A stretch of 15,376 nt of DNA, taken from the NCBI GenBank assembly GCA_016711805.1, contig JADJSH010000002.1, positions 1-15,376 of the forward strand. The letters run 5' to 3'. How positions within the stretch are numbered: the stretch's first letter is position 1; every line of letters begins with the position of its first letter. The notes below the pieces were generated by a model. It did no database searches. It was not told where the DNA came from and saw only the letters and a list, made by a program, of their open reading frames with translations. Below are positions 1 to 7,835 of the stretch, piece by piece. This DNA is from Bacteroidota bacterium. Its GTDB lineage: Bacteria; Bacteroidota; Bacteroidia; B-17B0; Aurantibacillaceae. The position numbers were made by a program, and so were the translations under genes.

Positions 1-807
1 ATTAAAACATTAACTACTATTTGTACAGTAATTATTAGTTTAAGTTTAACCGCTCAGCGAAATCATAACGGCGGTAGTAACTCACCTCAACCACAAAATA
101 ATCCTCAACCAAATCAAAACAATAATCAAAATGATAAACATGGTTGGTCAGGAAATAATCATCATCCAAATTGGGGAGGAAGTGTAAACATTCATATTGG
201 TGGTTTTCCAGCCGTTTATCCGAATAATTACGGATACGGTTATGGATATAACAACTACTACAGCATTAAAAAAGCAGCAAGGAATTCTATCCGTCAATCG
301 GCTAATGTTATCAGACAAGCTTTACAGTTTAGTGATTGGAATGATACTTACTCTCCTTGGTTAGCAAAAGCAATTCGTCACCAACAATATGCAAAACAAT
401 TATATTTTTGGGGCGATTACGCAGGTGCATTAAATCATGCGGAACGTGCTGGTTTTTTAGCTTGGAATACTTTAAGTTATTTTAATAATGCTTACGGATA
501 TGACGACGGTTTTGCAGGAAGTAATTATCCAAACCCTTATAGCGACCCAAACAATCCGTATTACAGACAAAGTAATCCAAATTCTACATCGCAACCAAAC
601 ACTAATACAGATGAAGATTTTGGATACAGAAAAGGCAATAGCGATAAAACAAATGAAGAAAGTGGTTCTGTAAAAAAAGAAAATCGATCTGCACCAGCTA
701 ATACTCAAAAAGCAGATAAAGTACAGTTAGATGGGGCTTTACCACAAAGTAAATTAAACGATAAAGAGCTTTTAAAAACAAATGTAAAAGATCTGGATAT
801 CGAATAA
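1..807 (+). CDS. Asn/Gln/Gly-rich secreted protein of unknown function, 5' end outside window
   Basis: I do not recognise this gene. The frame is open from base 1 to a TAA at 805-807 (268 residues) with no usable ATG inside, so the start lies just upstream. The first visible residues (IKTLTTICTVIISLSLTAQ) look like most of a Sec signal peptide, with cleavage likely near residue 19, so probably only a few residues are missing. A low-complexity N/Q/P/H/G region covers residues 20-65 and a G/Y stretch (YGYGYGYNNYY) lies around 77-87. A more ordered, probably helical region at 88-160 has regular A/Q/R/L spacing and aromatic residues (FWGDYAGALNHAERAG). A second N/P/S-rich linker and a charged tail follow. 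The composition suggests an exported or cell-surface protein. No catalytic motif is visible. A hairpin terminator follows directly. Confidence 0.8.
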   Translation: MKTLTTICTVIISLSLTAQRNHNGGSNSPQPQNNPQPNQNNNQNDKHGWSGNNHHPNWGGSVNIHIGGFPAVYPNNYGYGYGYNNYYSIKKAARNSIRQSANVIRQALQFSDWNDTYSPWLAKAIRHQQYAKQLYFWGDYAGALNHAERAGFLAWNTLSYFNNAYGYDDGFAGSNYPNPYSDPNNPYYRQSNPNSTSQPNTNTDEDFGYRKGNSDKTNEESGSVKKENRSAPANTQKADKVQLDGALPQSKLNDKELLKTNVKDLDIE

Positions 808-825
808 TTTATAAATGGCATCATT

Positions 826-856
826 AAAAAGTCCGGCTAATACAGTCGGACTTTTT
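826..856 (+). terminator. Intrinsic terminator (bidirectional hairpin)
   Basis: The arms AAAAAGTCCG (826-835) and CGGACTTTTT (847-856) are perfectly complementary. Three more pairs (one G-T) extend the stem inward to a 5-nt loop. An A tract leads in and a T tract leads out, so it could work on both strands. It lies 18 nt after the stop of the secreted protein and only 15 nt before the lnt start codon. Confidence 0.9.
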
Positions 857-871
857 ATTTATATTTAACGC

Positions 872-2473
872 ATGTTTCAAAAAATTCCAAATTATATTTT
901 AGCAATCATTAGTGGTTTATTATTTAGCGCTGGCTGGTTTGCTCCCTTAACTATTTTATTATTTTTCGCTTGGGTTCCACTATTTATTATTGAAGATAGA
1001 ATTTCGAATAGCGATAGCATCAAGCGCAAAAAATTAAAAATTACTTGGTTAAGCTACTTTGCATTTTTTATTTGGAATATCTGTGTGACTTGGTGGATAT
1101 ATTATGCTTCGTTTGGAGGAGCTGCAATGGCAATAGTTTGTAATCCTATTTTTATGTGCGTTGTATTTATGATTTGGCATAATTTAAAACGCCGCATCAA
1201 TAAACCTTGGGCAATTTGGTTACCTATTCCTATTTGGTTAGGATACGAATACGGACATACATTGTGGGATTTAACTTGGAGTTGGTTAATACTTGGAAAT
1301 GCATTTGCCTTTAATCACAACTGGGTACAATGGTACGAATTCACTGGTACATCGGGCGGAAGTTTATGGGTATTAATAGTCAATATTTTATTTTTTAATG
1401 CTATTAAAAATCCAAATTATAATATCAAACAATTTGCAAAACCTGCTGCATTTATAATTGTGCCGATTGCAGTATCGTATTTAATTTTATCAATTTGTAC
1501 TACTCAAGCATACTCTACTGGTAGTTATAAAACAGTGATTGTTCAACCTAACGTTGACCCTTACAATGATAAATTTTATTTTGCTCCTGAAATCCAACTA
1601 CATAATTTATTAATTCAATTGCAAGGAAAACTAGATTCAACAATTGATTTTTTAGTATTACCAGAAACATTTTTAACAGAAGATTTTACTGAAGGGCAGG
1701 AAAACGAATCTTACAGTCTACATTTTTTAATGGATAGCATTTTAGCGTCCAATCCAAACTTAACTATTATTGCAGGTGCAAGCACATTCAACGTTTACAA
1801 GCCAGGTCAAGCTAAAAGCTCAACCGCTCGTCGCGACGGGAATTCTGACGTTTATTATGATTATTTCAATACAGGATTACAGCTAAATAAAAAAGGCATT
1901 TCATATTATCATAAATCAAAATTAGTTCCTGGTGTTGAGCGCATGCCATTCCCTGCACTATTTAAACCTTTAGAAAGTTTTGCAATTGATTTAGGAGGAA
2001 CAATGGGAAGTTTAGGAACGCAAGATGAAAGGGGGGTGTTTTATAGTCATGATAAAAAAGTATGTATTGCACCAGTAATTTGCTACGAAAGTGTGTACTC
2101 AGATTATGTAGCCGATTATGTTAGAAATGGAGCTAATTTGATTTTTATTTTAACCAATGATGGCTGGTGGGATACAAGTCCTGGTCACCGACAACATTTA
2201 GCTTACTCAAGATTACGTGCTATTGAAACTCGTAGAGAAATTGCGCGTTGTGCTAACACCGGTATTTCTTGCTTTGTAACACCTTACGGTGAAATTGAAC
2301 AAGCTACGCCTTATTGGGAACAAGCAATAATTAGTAAAAGTATGACTCCAAACAATCATCAAACAATATTTGTGAAGTTTGGGGATATTATCTCTTATTC
2401 TTCGGCTTTTTTAGCAATTTTAATATTTATTTGGAGTCAAATATTACGTTTTAAGAAAGCATCGCACAAATAA
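872..2473 (+). CDS. lnt: Apolipoprotein N-acyltransferase Lnt
   Basis: Lnt transfers an acyl chain from a phospholipid to the N-terminal cysteine of apolipoproteins in the inner membrane, the last step of lipoprotein maturation. The 533-residue protein has the family layout. The N-terminal half (about 1-210) is hydrophobic with several membrane segments (for example 7-40, 60-80, 84-102, 165-180, 191-210). It is followed by a periplasmic nitrilase-type domain (about 220-495) and a last membrane segment near 509-525. The expected Glu-Lys-Cys triad is visible: E265 in LVLPETF, K348 in YYHKSKLVPGVERMPF and C404 in APVICYES. The LVPGVE form of the loop, where proteobacteria have LVPFGE, is the Bacteroidota version as I remember it. 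No frameshift. The ATG at 872 is the only start that keeps the first membrane segment. A terminator lies just upstream, so it either has a very short leader or depends on read-through. Confidence 0.97.
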   Translation: MFQKIPNYILAIISGLLFSAGWFAPLTILLFFAWVPLFIIEDRISNSDSIKRKKLKITWLSYFAFFIWNICVTWWIYYASFGGAAMAIVCNPIFMCVVFMIWHNLKRRINKPWAIWLPIPIWLGYEYGHTLWDLTWSWLILGNAFAFNHNWVQWYEFTGTSGGSLWVLIVNILFFNAIKNPNYNIKQFAKPAAFIIVPIAVSYLILSICTTQAYSTGSYKTVIVQPNVDPYNDKFYFAPEIQLHNLLIQLQGKLDSTIDFLVLPETFLTEDFTEGQENESYSLHFLMDSILASNPNLTIIAGASTFNVYKPGQAKSSTARRDGNSDVYYDYFNTGLQLNKKGISYYHKSKLVPGVERMPFPALFKPLESFAIDLGGTMGSLGTQDERGVFYSHDKKVCIAPVICYESVYSDYVADYVRNGANLIFILTNDGWWDTSPGHRQHLAYSRLRAIETRREIARCANTGISCFVTPYGEIEQATPYWEQAIISKSMTPNNHQTIFVKFGDIISYSSAFLAILIFIWSQILRFKKASHK

Positions 2474-2536
2474 ATCAAAAAAACACTTATTTTTTATTTA
2501 TCACTGTTCTTTCAATTAAAATTGTATTTTTAATGT

Positions 2537-4693
2537 ATGATGAAGCGATTAGTAACTATTGTGTGTTTTTTCATTGCTATTTCAATCTCAATTCAAAAAA
2601 GTTTTGGACAAAAAGAGGTAGCCGATAGTTTATTTAAAACATTAAAAACTTCTATACCTGATAGCACACGAGCAAAAAACTTAGTGACGCTAAGCGAAGT
2701 AGCTGGTTGGCGAGTAGGAAAATATGATACTGCGCTTATACTAGCAAATGAAGCAAAAAAACTGTCCGAAAAAATAAATTTTAAATCAGGTATAGCAAAT
2801 TCATATAACAATATTGCTAATGTGTATTATTTTCAAGAAAATTACAAGGAAGCACTCAAAAACTATTCATTAGCGTTAGCAATTTATCAAGAAATTGGTT
2901 CTAAAAAAGGTATTGCCAATACGAACAATAATGTCGCAAATATTCAGGCAAATCTTGGAAACTATAACGAAGCACTTAAAGCGTATTTTTCGGCACTTAA
3001 AATTTTTGAAGAACGCGGCGATAAGAAACTTATAGCGGCAATGTATGACAATATTTGTATGATATACGAATATCAAAAAAATTACGAGGAAGCTATTAAC
3101 TATTGTAATAAAGCTCTAACTCTTCAAAAAGCAGTCAACGACAAATCAGGAATAGAATATTCATATTTCAATATTGGACGGATCTATTCTGAGCAAAAAA
3201 ATTACACTAAAGCATTGGAATACGACTCTTTAGCTTTAATACTCACTATTGAGTTAGATGATAAAGTTGGGAGTGGCAATATATATAACAACGTTGGTAA
3301 TATATATTCTAATACGGGAAATTATGATAAAGCCCTTGAAGCTTATTTAAAAGCTAAAAATATTTATGAATCTGTTGACTATCAAAGAGGGCTAATGTAT
3401 TTATACAATAATATTGGAACGATTTATACTAAACAAAGAAAAGTTCGAGATGCATCATTGTTGTTGCAAAAATCTTTAACTATGGCGCAAGAATCCGCCG
3501 ATAAATTTCAAATACAACTTAGTTATCTGAGTTTAGCGAAACTTGACAGTGTTACAGGTAATTACAAAAGTGCTTTTAATAATTACAAACTTTATACTAT
3601 TTATAAAGACAGTCTTATTAACGAAGAAAACACCAAAGCTACTGTACAAACTCAAATGCAATACGAATTTGATAAAAAGCAAACTGCTGATAGCCTTAAA
3701 GCAGAGGATGTTCGTATACTAAACAACTTAAAATTTGAACAGGAAAAAAAACAACGTTGGTTTTTGTATAGTGGTTTAGCTTTGGTAGTATTGTTTGCTG
3801 GGTTTCTATTCAATAGATTTAAGATAACACAAAAACAAAATATAATTATCACTGAACAAAAACATGTAGTAGAAGAAAAACATAAAGAAATAACAGACAG
3901 CATTAATTACGCAGAACGCATTCAGCGGAGTTTATTGGCTAGTTCAGAACTTTTAGATAATAACTTAAACGAATACTTTGTGTTTTTTAAACCCAAAGAC
4001 ATAGTTAGTGGTGATTTTTACTGGGCAAGTAACCTTTCAAATAAAAATTTTGCTTTAATAGCAGCTGATAGCACTGGACACGGCGTACCAGGCGCAATTA
4101 TGAGCATCTTAAATACAGCCTGCCTAAACGAAGCGGTAAAAGAAGGCTATACAAAGCCCAATGAAATTTTAGACAGAACTCGAGAAAAAATTATTTCTGT
4201 TCTTAAACGAGACGGTAGTGTAGAGGGTGGAAAAGATGGAATGGATTGCAGTTTGTTAGTATTCACTCCTACAAATCAGCAAGAAGAGAAAAACTACATG
4301 AAACTTTATGTTGCATGCGCTAATAATCCTGTATGGATAGTGAGAGCAAGCGCCTTGGAAAACACTTCCTTTGAGCGAAAAGACGGCTTTTTTGAAATTC
4401 ATCCTGATAAAATGCCTGTGGGTAAACATGATAAACAAAATGAACCGTTTACTTTACATGAAATTGATTTACAGAAAGGCGATTTGGTTTACACCATGAC
4501 GGATGGCTACCCAGACCAGTTTGGTGGTCCAAAAGGAAAAAAATTTATGACCAAAAATTTACGTGAGCTTCTTATTAAAAATGCTCATTTACCAATGTCT
4601 GATCAAAAACAATTATTAAAACAAACATTCAGTAACTGGACTGGCAATTTAGAACAAGTAGACGATGTGACAGTGATTGGAATAAAAATATAA
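2537..4693 (+). CDS. TPR-repeat sensor with SpoIIE/PP2C-type Ser/Thr phosphatase domain
   Basis: A 718-residue membrane-bound signalling protein. Order of parts: signal peptide (about 1-24, ending SFGQ); a run of about six to seven tetratricopeptide repeats (about 80-345) with recurring NNIANVYY/NYxEALxxY patterns; a charged helix; one membrane segment (about 408-426, FLYSGLALVVLFAGFLF); a coiled-coil linker (427-460); and a cytoplasmic SpoIIE-type PP2C phosphatase domain (about 480-718). The metal-binding acidic residues of PP2C enzymes are present: D493 (SGDFYW), D511 (ADSTGHGVPGA), D656 (TDGYPDQFGG) and D709/D710 (VDDVTVIG). Members of this class dephosphorylate anti-sigma-factor antagonists or similar partners; the partner here is unknown and not encoded nearby. 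The TPR part is probably periplasmic. Two adjacent ATGs (2537, 2540) are possible starts. The gene is intact. Confidence 0.93.
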   Translation: MMKRLVTIVCFFIAISISIQKSFGQKEVADSLFKTLKTSIPDSTRAKNLVTLSEVAGWRVGKYDTALILANEAKKLSEKINFKSGIANSYNNIANVYYFQENYKEALKNYSLALAIYQEIGSKKGIANTNNNVANIQANLGNYNEALKAYFSALKIFEERGDKKLIAAMYDNICMIYEYQKNYEEAINYCNKALTLQKAVNDKSGIEYSYFNIGRIYSEQKNYTKALEYDSLALILTIELDDKVGSGNIYNNVGNIYSNTGNYDKALEAYLKAKNIYESVDYQRGLMYLYNNIGTIYTKQRKVRDASLLLQKSLTMAQESADKFQIQLSYLSLAKLDSVTGNYKSAFNNYKLYTIYKDSLINEENTKATVQTQMQYEFDKKQTADSLKAEDVRILNNLKFEQEKKQRWFLYSGLALVVLFAGFLFNRFKITQKQNIIITEQKHVVEEKHKEITDSINYAERIQRSLLASSELLDNNLNEYFVFFKPKDIVSGDFYWASNLSNKNFALIAADSTGHGVPGAIMSILNTACLNEAVKEGYTKPNEILDRTREKIISVLKRDGSVEGGKDGMDCSLLVFTPTNQQEEKNYMKLYVACANNPVWIVRASALENTSFERKDGFFEIHPDKMPVGKHDKQNEPFTLHEIDLQKGDLVYTMTDGYPDQFGGPKGKKFMTKNLRELLIKNAHLPMSDQKQLLKQTFSNWTGNLEQVDDVTVIGIKI

Positions 4694-4754
4694 TCATTAA
4701 ATGGAAACAAGATTCTAAAAAGCAATTATTTAGAAAAAAAGTCTTAATATTTCG

Positions 4755-4762
4755 TAAATTTG
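4755..4762 (+). promoter_or_regulatory. Putative -7 promoter box for lpd
   Basis: TAAATTTG matches the Bacteroidota -7 consensus TAnnTTTG exactly and lies 36 nt before the lpd ATG. No good -33 TTTG is present at the right distance; the nearest is TTTAG at 4729-4733, which lies in one arm of a small inverted repeat (TTCTAAA/TTTAGAA). Confidence 0.5.
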
Positions 4763-4798
4763 GGTCGTTAAATTTAAAACACAAACAAAACACTATAT

Positions 4799-6206
4799 AT
4801 GGAAAAATTTGATGTAACCATTATTGGTTCAGGTCCTGGAGGATATGTTGCAGCTATTCGTTGCGCACAATTAGGAATGAAAACTGCCCTAATTGAAAAA
4901 TACCCAACTTTAGGAGGCACTTGCTTAAACGTAGGTTGTATTCCTTCAAAAGCATTATTAGATTCATCTGAGCATTTTTACAATGCGGTTCATCATTTTG
5001 AAGAACATGGTATTGAAGTAAAAGCACCGAAAGTAAATTTAAAACAAATGATTGAGCGTAAGCGCGGTGTTGTAAAAATGACATGCGACGGGATCAATTT
5101 TTTGATGAAAAAAAATAAAATTACGGTTTATACAGGTGTTGGAAGTTTTGAATCAAAAACTGTAATTAATATTACTAAAGCTGACGGAACAAAAGAACAA
5201 ATTGAAACAGGAAAAGCCATTATTGCTACTGGATCAAAACCAGCTTCGTTACCAGGCATTGAAGTAGACAAAAAACGCATCATTACTTCTACTGAAGCAT
5301 TAGAAATGACTGAAATCCCTAAACACTTAATTATTATTGGTGGTGGCGTTATTGGTTTAGAATTAGGAAGTGTGTATGCTCGTATTGGTTCCTAAAGTTT
5401 CAGTCGTTGAATTCATGGATCGTTTGATTCCAGGTATGGATGCAGGGTTAGGAAAAGAATTACAACGAGTGATGAAGAAAGATTTGAAAGTAGAATTTTT
5501 CATGAAACACAAAGTTGAAAGCGTTGTTTCAAAAGGTAAAGAAGTAACCGTTACTGCTGATAATGGCAAAGGTGAAAAAATTGAAATCAAAGGTGATTAT
5601 GTATTAATGGCTGTTGGTCGTAAACCATATACTGAGGGATTGAACTTAGAAAAAGCTGGCGTTAAATTAGATGCTCGTGGACGCGTTGAAGTTGATGCTC
5701 ATTTAAAAACTAGCGCTGATAATATTTATGCGATTGGTGATGTAGTAGTTGGTGCCATGTTAGCTCACAAAGCAGAAGAAGAAGGTGTATTTGTTGCTGA
5801 GCAATTAGCTGGTCAAAAACCACATATTGATTACAATTTAATTCCAGGTGTTGTTTATACTTGGCCTGAAGTGGCGGCAGTTGGACAAACAGAAGAGCAA
5901 TTAAAAGAAAAAGGCATTAAATACAAAGTTGGTTCTTTTCCCTTTAAAGCAAGCGGAAGAGCTCGTGCTAGTATGGATACTGATGGATTTGTAAAAGTAT
6001 TAGCTGACGAAACAACTGATGAAATTTTAGGAGTTCATATGATTGGCCCTCGTACTGCAGATATGATTGCAGAAGCTGTTGTAGCCATGGAATATAAAGC
6101 AAGCGCTGAAGATATTTCTCGTATGAGTCATGCACATCCTACATTTACTGAAAGCTTAAAAGAAGCTGCTTTAGATGCTACAGGAAAACGTGCTTTACAT
6201 ATTTAA
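4799..6206 (+). CDS. lpdA: Dihydrolipoyl dehydrogenase (E3), one frameshift
   Basis: This is the FAD-dependent E3 subunit that reoxidises dihydrolipoamide in the pyruvate and 2-oxoglutarate dehydrogenase complexes and the glycine cleavage system. Frame one runs from 4799 and stops at 5395; frame two continues to 6206. Removing one C of the pair at 5391-5392 joins them (VYARIGS then KVSVVEF) into a 468-residue protein, the normal family length. Visible motifs are the FAD-binding GSGPGG near residue 10, the redox disulfide GGTCLNVGCIPSK (C42, C47), the NAD-binding GGGVIG at 181-186, the FAD motif AIGDV at 311-315, and the C-terminal HPTFTE (H446, E451) that supplies the catalytic His-Glu pair. 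No E1 or E2 gene is next to it. The single shift inside an otherwise perfect gene is most likely a sequence error. Confidence 0.93.
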
Positions 6207-6220
6207 TTTTTAACCTTATC

Positions 6221-6253
6221 AGACCTGTCAGGTTTCAGAAACCTGACAGGTCT
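6221..6253 (+). terminator. Intrinsic terminator built on a GACCTGTCAGGT palindrome
   Basis: The 15-bp arms AGACCTGTCAGGTTT (6221-6235) and AAACCTGACAGGTCT (6239-6253) are perfect, with a CAG loop and a following T run. It ends 11 nt before the start of the DinB-like gene, so it separates lpd from that gene. Each arm holds the partly self-complementary core ACCTGTCAGGT. Confidence 0.88.
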
Positions 6254-6264
6254 TTTTTATTAAC

Positions 6265-6789
6265 ATGACGGAAGAATTAGACCCAAAAACATACCCAATT
6301 GGTAAAGCGCAAAATCGTGAATTCACCAAAGAAGTTTTATATCAATCTATTTTAATGATTGAATCGGCGCCTTTAAGATTGCGCCAGCGTATTAAAACGT
6401 TAAATGAAGAAGAACTAGAATTGAAATACCGCGAAGGCAGTTGGACAGTGAGACAAATTGTGCATCATGTAGCCGATTCACACATGAATATGTGGATTCG
6501 TTTTAAACATGCGCTAACACAAGATAATCCAACGATTCAACCTTATAACCAAAATGTTTGGGCAGATTCTGCTGATTACAAATCAGCGCCATTAGAAAGT
6601 TCTTTGTTAATTTTTGAAGGCGTTCAAATGCGTTTTTCAAATTTATTAAAAACCATGAGCGAAGCTGATTTTAAAAGAACGTACATGCACCCAGAATATA
6701 ACAAACAATTTGTTTTAGGAGAAGTAGTGCAATTATACGCTTGGCATGGCATGCATCATGTGGCGCAGATCGAAGGGATTTTTAAGTAA
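6265..6789 (+). CDS. DinB/YfiT-type metal-dependent hydrolase (BstA-like)
   Basis: The 174-residue protein is intact and belongs to the DinB/YfiT four-helix-bundle superfamily. The metal-binding histidines are in the usual places: HHVADSH at 67-73 (H67 or H68) and AWHGMHHVAQI at 159-169 (H161 and H165). The opening LDPKTYPIGK and the W-x-VRQIVHHVADSH block match the YfiT/bacillithiol transferase branch. Relatives in Firmicutes transfer bacillithiol to electrophiles; many Bacteroidota also make bacillithiol, so a thiol-transferase detoxification role is plausible but inferred. The start at 6265 follows a hairpin terminator by 11 nt and has no Shine-Dalgarno sequence, as is common in this phylum. 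Confidence 0.88.
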   Translation: MTEELDPKTYPIGKAQNREFTKEVLYQSILMIESAPLRLRQRIKTLNEEELELKYREGSWTVRQIVHHVADSHMNMWIRFKHALTQDNPTIQPYNQNVWADSADYKSAPLESSLLIFEGVQMRFSNLLKTMSEADFKRTYMHPEYNKQFVLGEVVQLYAWHGMHHVAQIEGIFK

Positions 6790-6797
6790 TCTGTATT

Positions 6798-6828
6798 TTT
6801 GAATTTAGTCTTAAAATCGTTATCTTTA
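6798..6828 (+). promoter_or_regulatory. Promoter of the toxin-antitoxin module
   Basis: TTTG (6798-6801), a 19-nt spacer and TATCTTTA (6821-6828) fit the Bacteroidota consensus TTTG-N19-TAnnTTTG with only the last base different. The antitoxin ATG follows 22 nt later. This is the clearest promoter in the window and fits a module transcribed on its own. Confidence 0.65.
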
Positions 6829-6850
6829 CTATCAGTAATAAATATATATC

Positions 6851-7091
6851 ATGTTACTTCAATTAGATAATATAAATAAATTGGCATTAATTAAGTTATT
6901 TGAATTTGCTAAAAATAATAGCTTAGAGTTAAAATTAGTGGACGAGGATAAAACAAAAACATATTTACCAGGAAAGCCGTTAACAGCTAAGGAAACAAAA
7001 CAATTGATCGAGAAAAGTCATAAAAGTGGCGCTCTTGGCTCTAAAAGACGCGCATAAGGAATACGAAAAAAAAAAATTAAATGGAAATTAA
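6851..7091 (+). CDS. Type II antitoxin (frameshifted), upstream gene of TA pair
   Basis: Read as it stands, the frame from 6851 stops at 7057 (68 aa, ending ALGSKRRA). If one G of the pair at 7037-7038 is removed, the reading becomes KSGALALKDAHKEYEKKKLNGN and ends at 7091, giving 79 residues. The corrected tail fits the LTxKExxxLIEKSxKSGxxxxKxAH pattern I associate with small Bacteroidota antitoxins paired with RelE/ParE toxins. The corrected stop overlaps the toxin start at 7081 by 11 nt, the usual translational coupling of such pairs. Its role would be to bind and neutralise the toxin and to repress their shared promoter. The pattern assignment is from memory. The 11-base A run at 7066-7076 is another place where the length may be misread. 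Confidence 0.7.
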
Positions 7092-7366
7092 TTATACTCT
7101 TGATGCTTTTGATTCATTAACAGCCTTATTACTTTTTATTGAGAAAGAAAACACCAAAGGAGCTGGATTAGATGGCTTAATAAATTTGAGTCCTTCTTAA
7201 TGGAAACATTACCATCCCACGAAGTGATGCCTTTTTGCAACAATAAAACATTTCATCAACTAAAATTAAAGTGCTTAAATTACAACGATTGGATTATTGC
7301 TTTTACAGTTCATCATACAACTATTAACATTGAAGCTATATTACATAAATCAAGATTAAAGATTAA
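7081..7366 (+). CDS. RelE/ParE-family toxin (frameshifted)
   Basis: The frame from 7081 reads MEINYTLDAFDSLTALLLFI and then EKENTKGAG before running out at 7200. Adding one A at 7166-7167 (GGATTAGA to GGAATTAGA) switches to a second frame that continues as IRWLNKFESFLMETLPSHEV and then LKLKCLNYNDWIIAFTV and INIEAILHKS. This order (N-terminal strand, helical hairpin, GAGxRWLNKFE, then a beta-sheet with W-I-I-A-F and a final ILHKS) is the RelE/ParE toxin layout. One more missing A near 7352 would give a tail KSKIKD and a TAA at 7364-7366, for 95 residues, a normal length, ending 10 nt before a terminator. Without that correction the frame runs through the terminator to 7505, which is unlikely. 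Toxins of this family act on ribosome-bound mRNA or on gyrase; which applies here cannot be told. Confidence 0.7.
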
Positions 7367-7376
7367 TCAAAACATA

Positions 7377-7411
7377 AAAAATCCTTCTTCGTTAAACGAA
7401 GAAGGATTTTT
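7377..7411 (+). terminator. Bidirectional intrinsic terminator
   Basis: The 15-bp perfect arms AAAAATCCTTCTTCG (7377-7391) and CGAAGAAGGATTTTT (7397-7411) extend by one T-A pair inward and one A-T pair outward. The A tract in front and T tract behind let it serve both the toxin (+) and the convergent 65-aa gene (-), whose stop lies 24 nt beyond. Confidence 0.9.
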
Positions 7412-7435
7412 TGTTAAATGTTATAGATTTGTTTT

Positions 7436-7633
7436 TTATTTTAAAAATGTATCTATCGAAAAAATATTAGACAAAGGAATGTGTTCAATTAAACTTGTAA
7501 TTTGACTTTCATCTGTTGCTAATATTTCTGTTGCTGGAATAAATTTAATTCTCCCCTCGTGTTCGCCATTTATAATGGTGCCATATTTTCTAATCCCGTT
7601 AGTTAATATGATCATTGCTTGCGTTGTATTCAT
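7436..7633 (-). CDS. 65-aa protein of unknown function
   Basis: I do not recognise this gene. It reads from an ATG at 7633 down to a stop at 7436 with no shift. The protein begins MNTTQAMIILTNGIRKYGTI and has alternating hydrophobic and polar residues that suggest a small beta-rich fold (AMIILTNGIRKYGTIING, GRIKFIPATEI). It ends SLIEHIPLSNIFSIDTFLK. There is no signal peptide, cysteine or membrane segment, so it should be cytoplasmic. It is convergent with the toxin and shares its terminator. A 47-nt hairpin stands 10 nt before its start codon and may control it. It is unlikely to be a shadow frame because nothing else occupies the region and both flanks carry matching signals. Confidence 0.65.
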   Translation of the reverse strand: MNTTQAMIILTNGIRKYGTIINGEHEGRIKFIPATEILATDESQITSLIEHIPLSNIFSIDTFLK

Positions 7634-7643
7634 GATTTCTTGT

Positions 7644-7690
7644 TTTTATTACTTTTAATTAGGCAAACCTAATGCCAAAAAGTAATAAAA
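7644..7690 (-). promoter_or_regulatory. Long hairpin in the leader of the 65-aa gene
   Basis: The arms TTTTATTACTTTT (7644-7656) and AAAAGTAATAAAA (7678-7690) are perfect 13-mers. Nested inside them are ATTAGG (7658-7663) and CCTAAT (7668-7673) around a CAAA loop. The structure ends 10 nt before the start codon at 7633. It could be a leader structure limiting ribosome access, or an attenuator. I see no known riboswitch in it. Confidence 0.5.
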
Positions 7691-7835
7691 TGATTAAGTA
7701 AAGGTTATGAAACCGTAAAGCACTGATATTAATGAGTTAAGGTCACCTCAAAATTTGAATTTTAACATCTTGAAAGTATTAAGGTACTCAATTCAATAAC
7801 CACTAAATAAGTTTATTCAAGTTAAAATGCATAAA
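7691..7835. other. Intergenic stretch with no gene seen
   Basis: AT-rich sequence between the hairpin and the terminator of trxA. No open frame of useful length, no RNA gene and no convincing promoter boxes were found on either strand. Transcription of the 65-aa gene must start here. Confidence 0.5.

Noticed and set aside
472..708. Antisense and alternative-frame ORFs over the first gene (472-708 minus, 488-673 plus)
   Set aside because: The frame from base 1 to 807 has a signal peptide and a terminator; the others are shadows of its low-complexity sequence.
5370..6206. Independent 278-aa oxidoreductase gene
   Set aside because: It lacks the FAD-binding and disulfide regions and joins exactly to the preceding frame after one base change; it is the C-terminal part of lpd.
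7200..7505. Separate 101-aa plus-strand gene
   Set aside because: Its first two thirds are the C-terminal part of the toxin in a shifted frame, and its tail runs through a strong terminator and antisense over the 65-aa gene.
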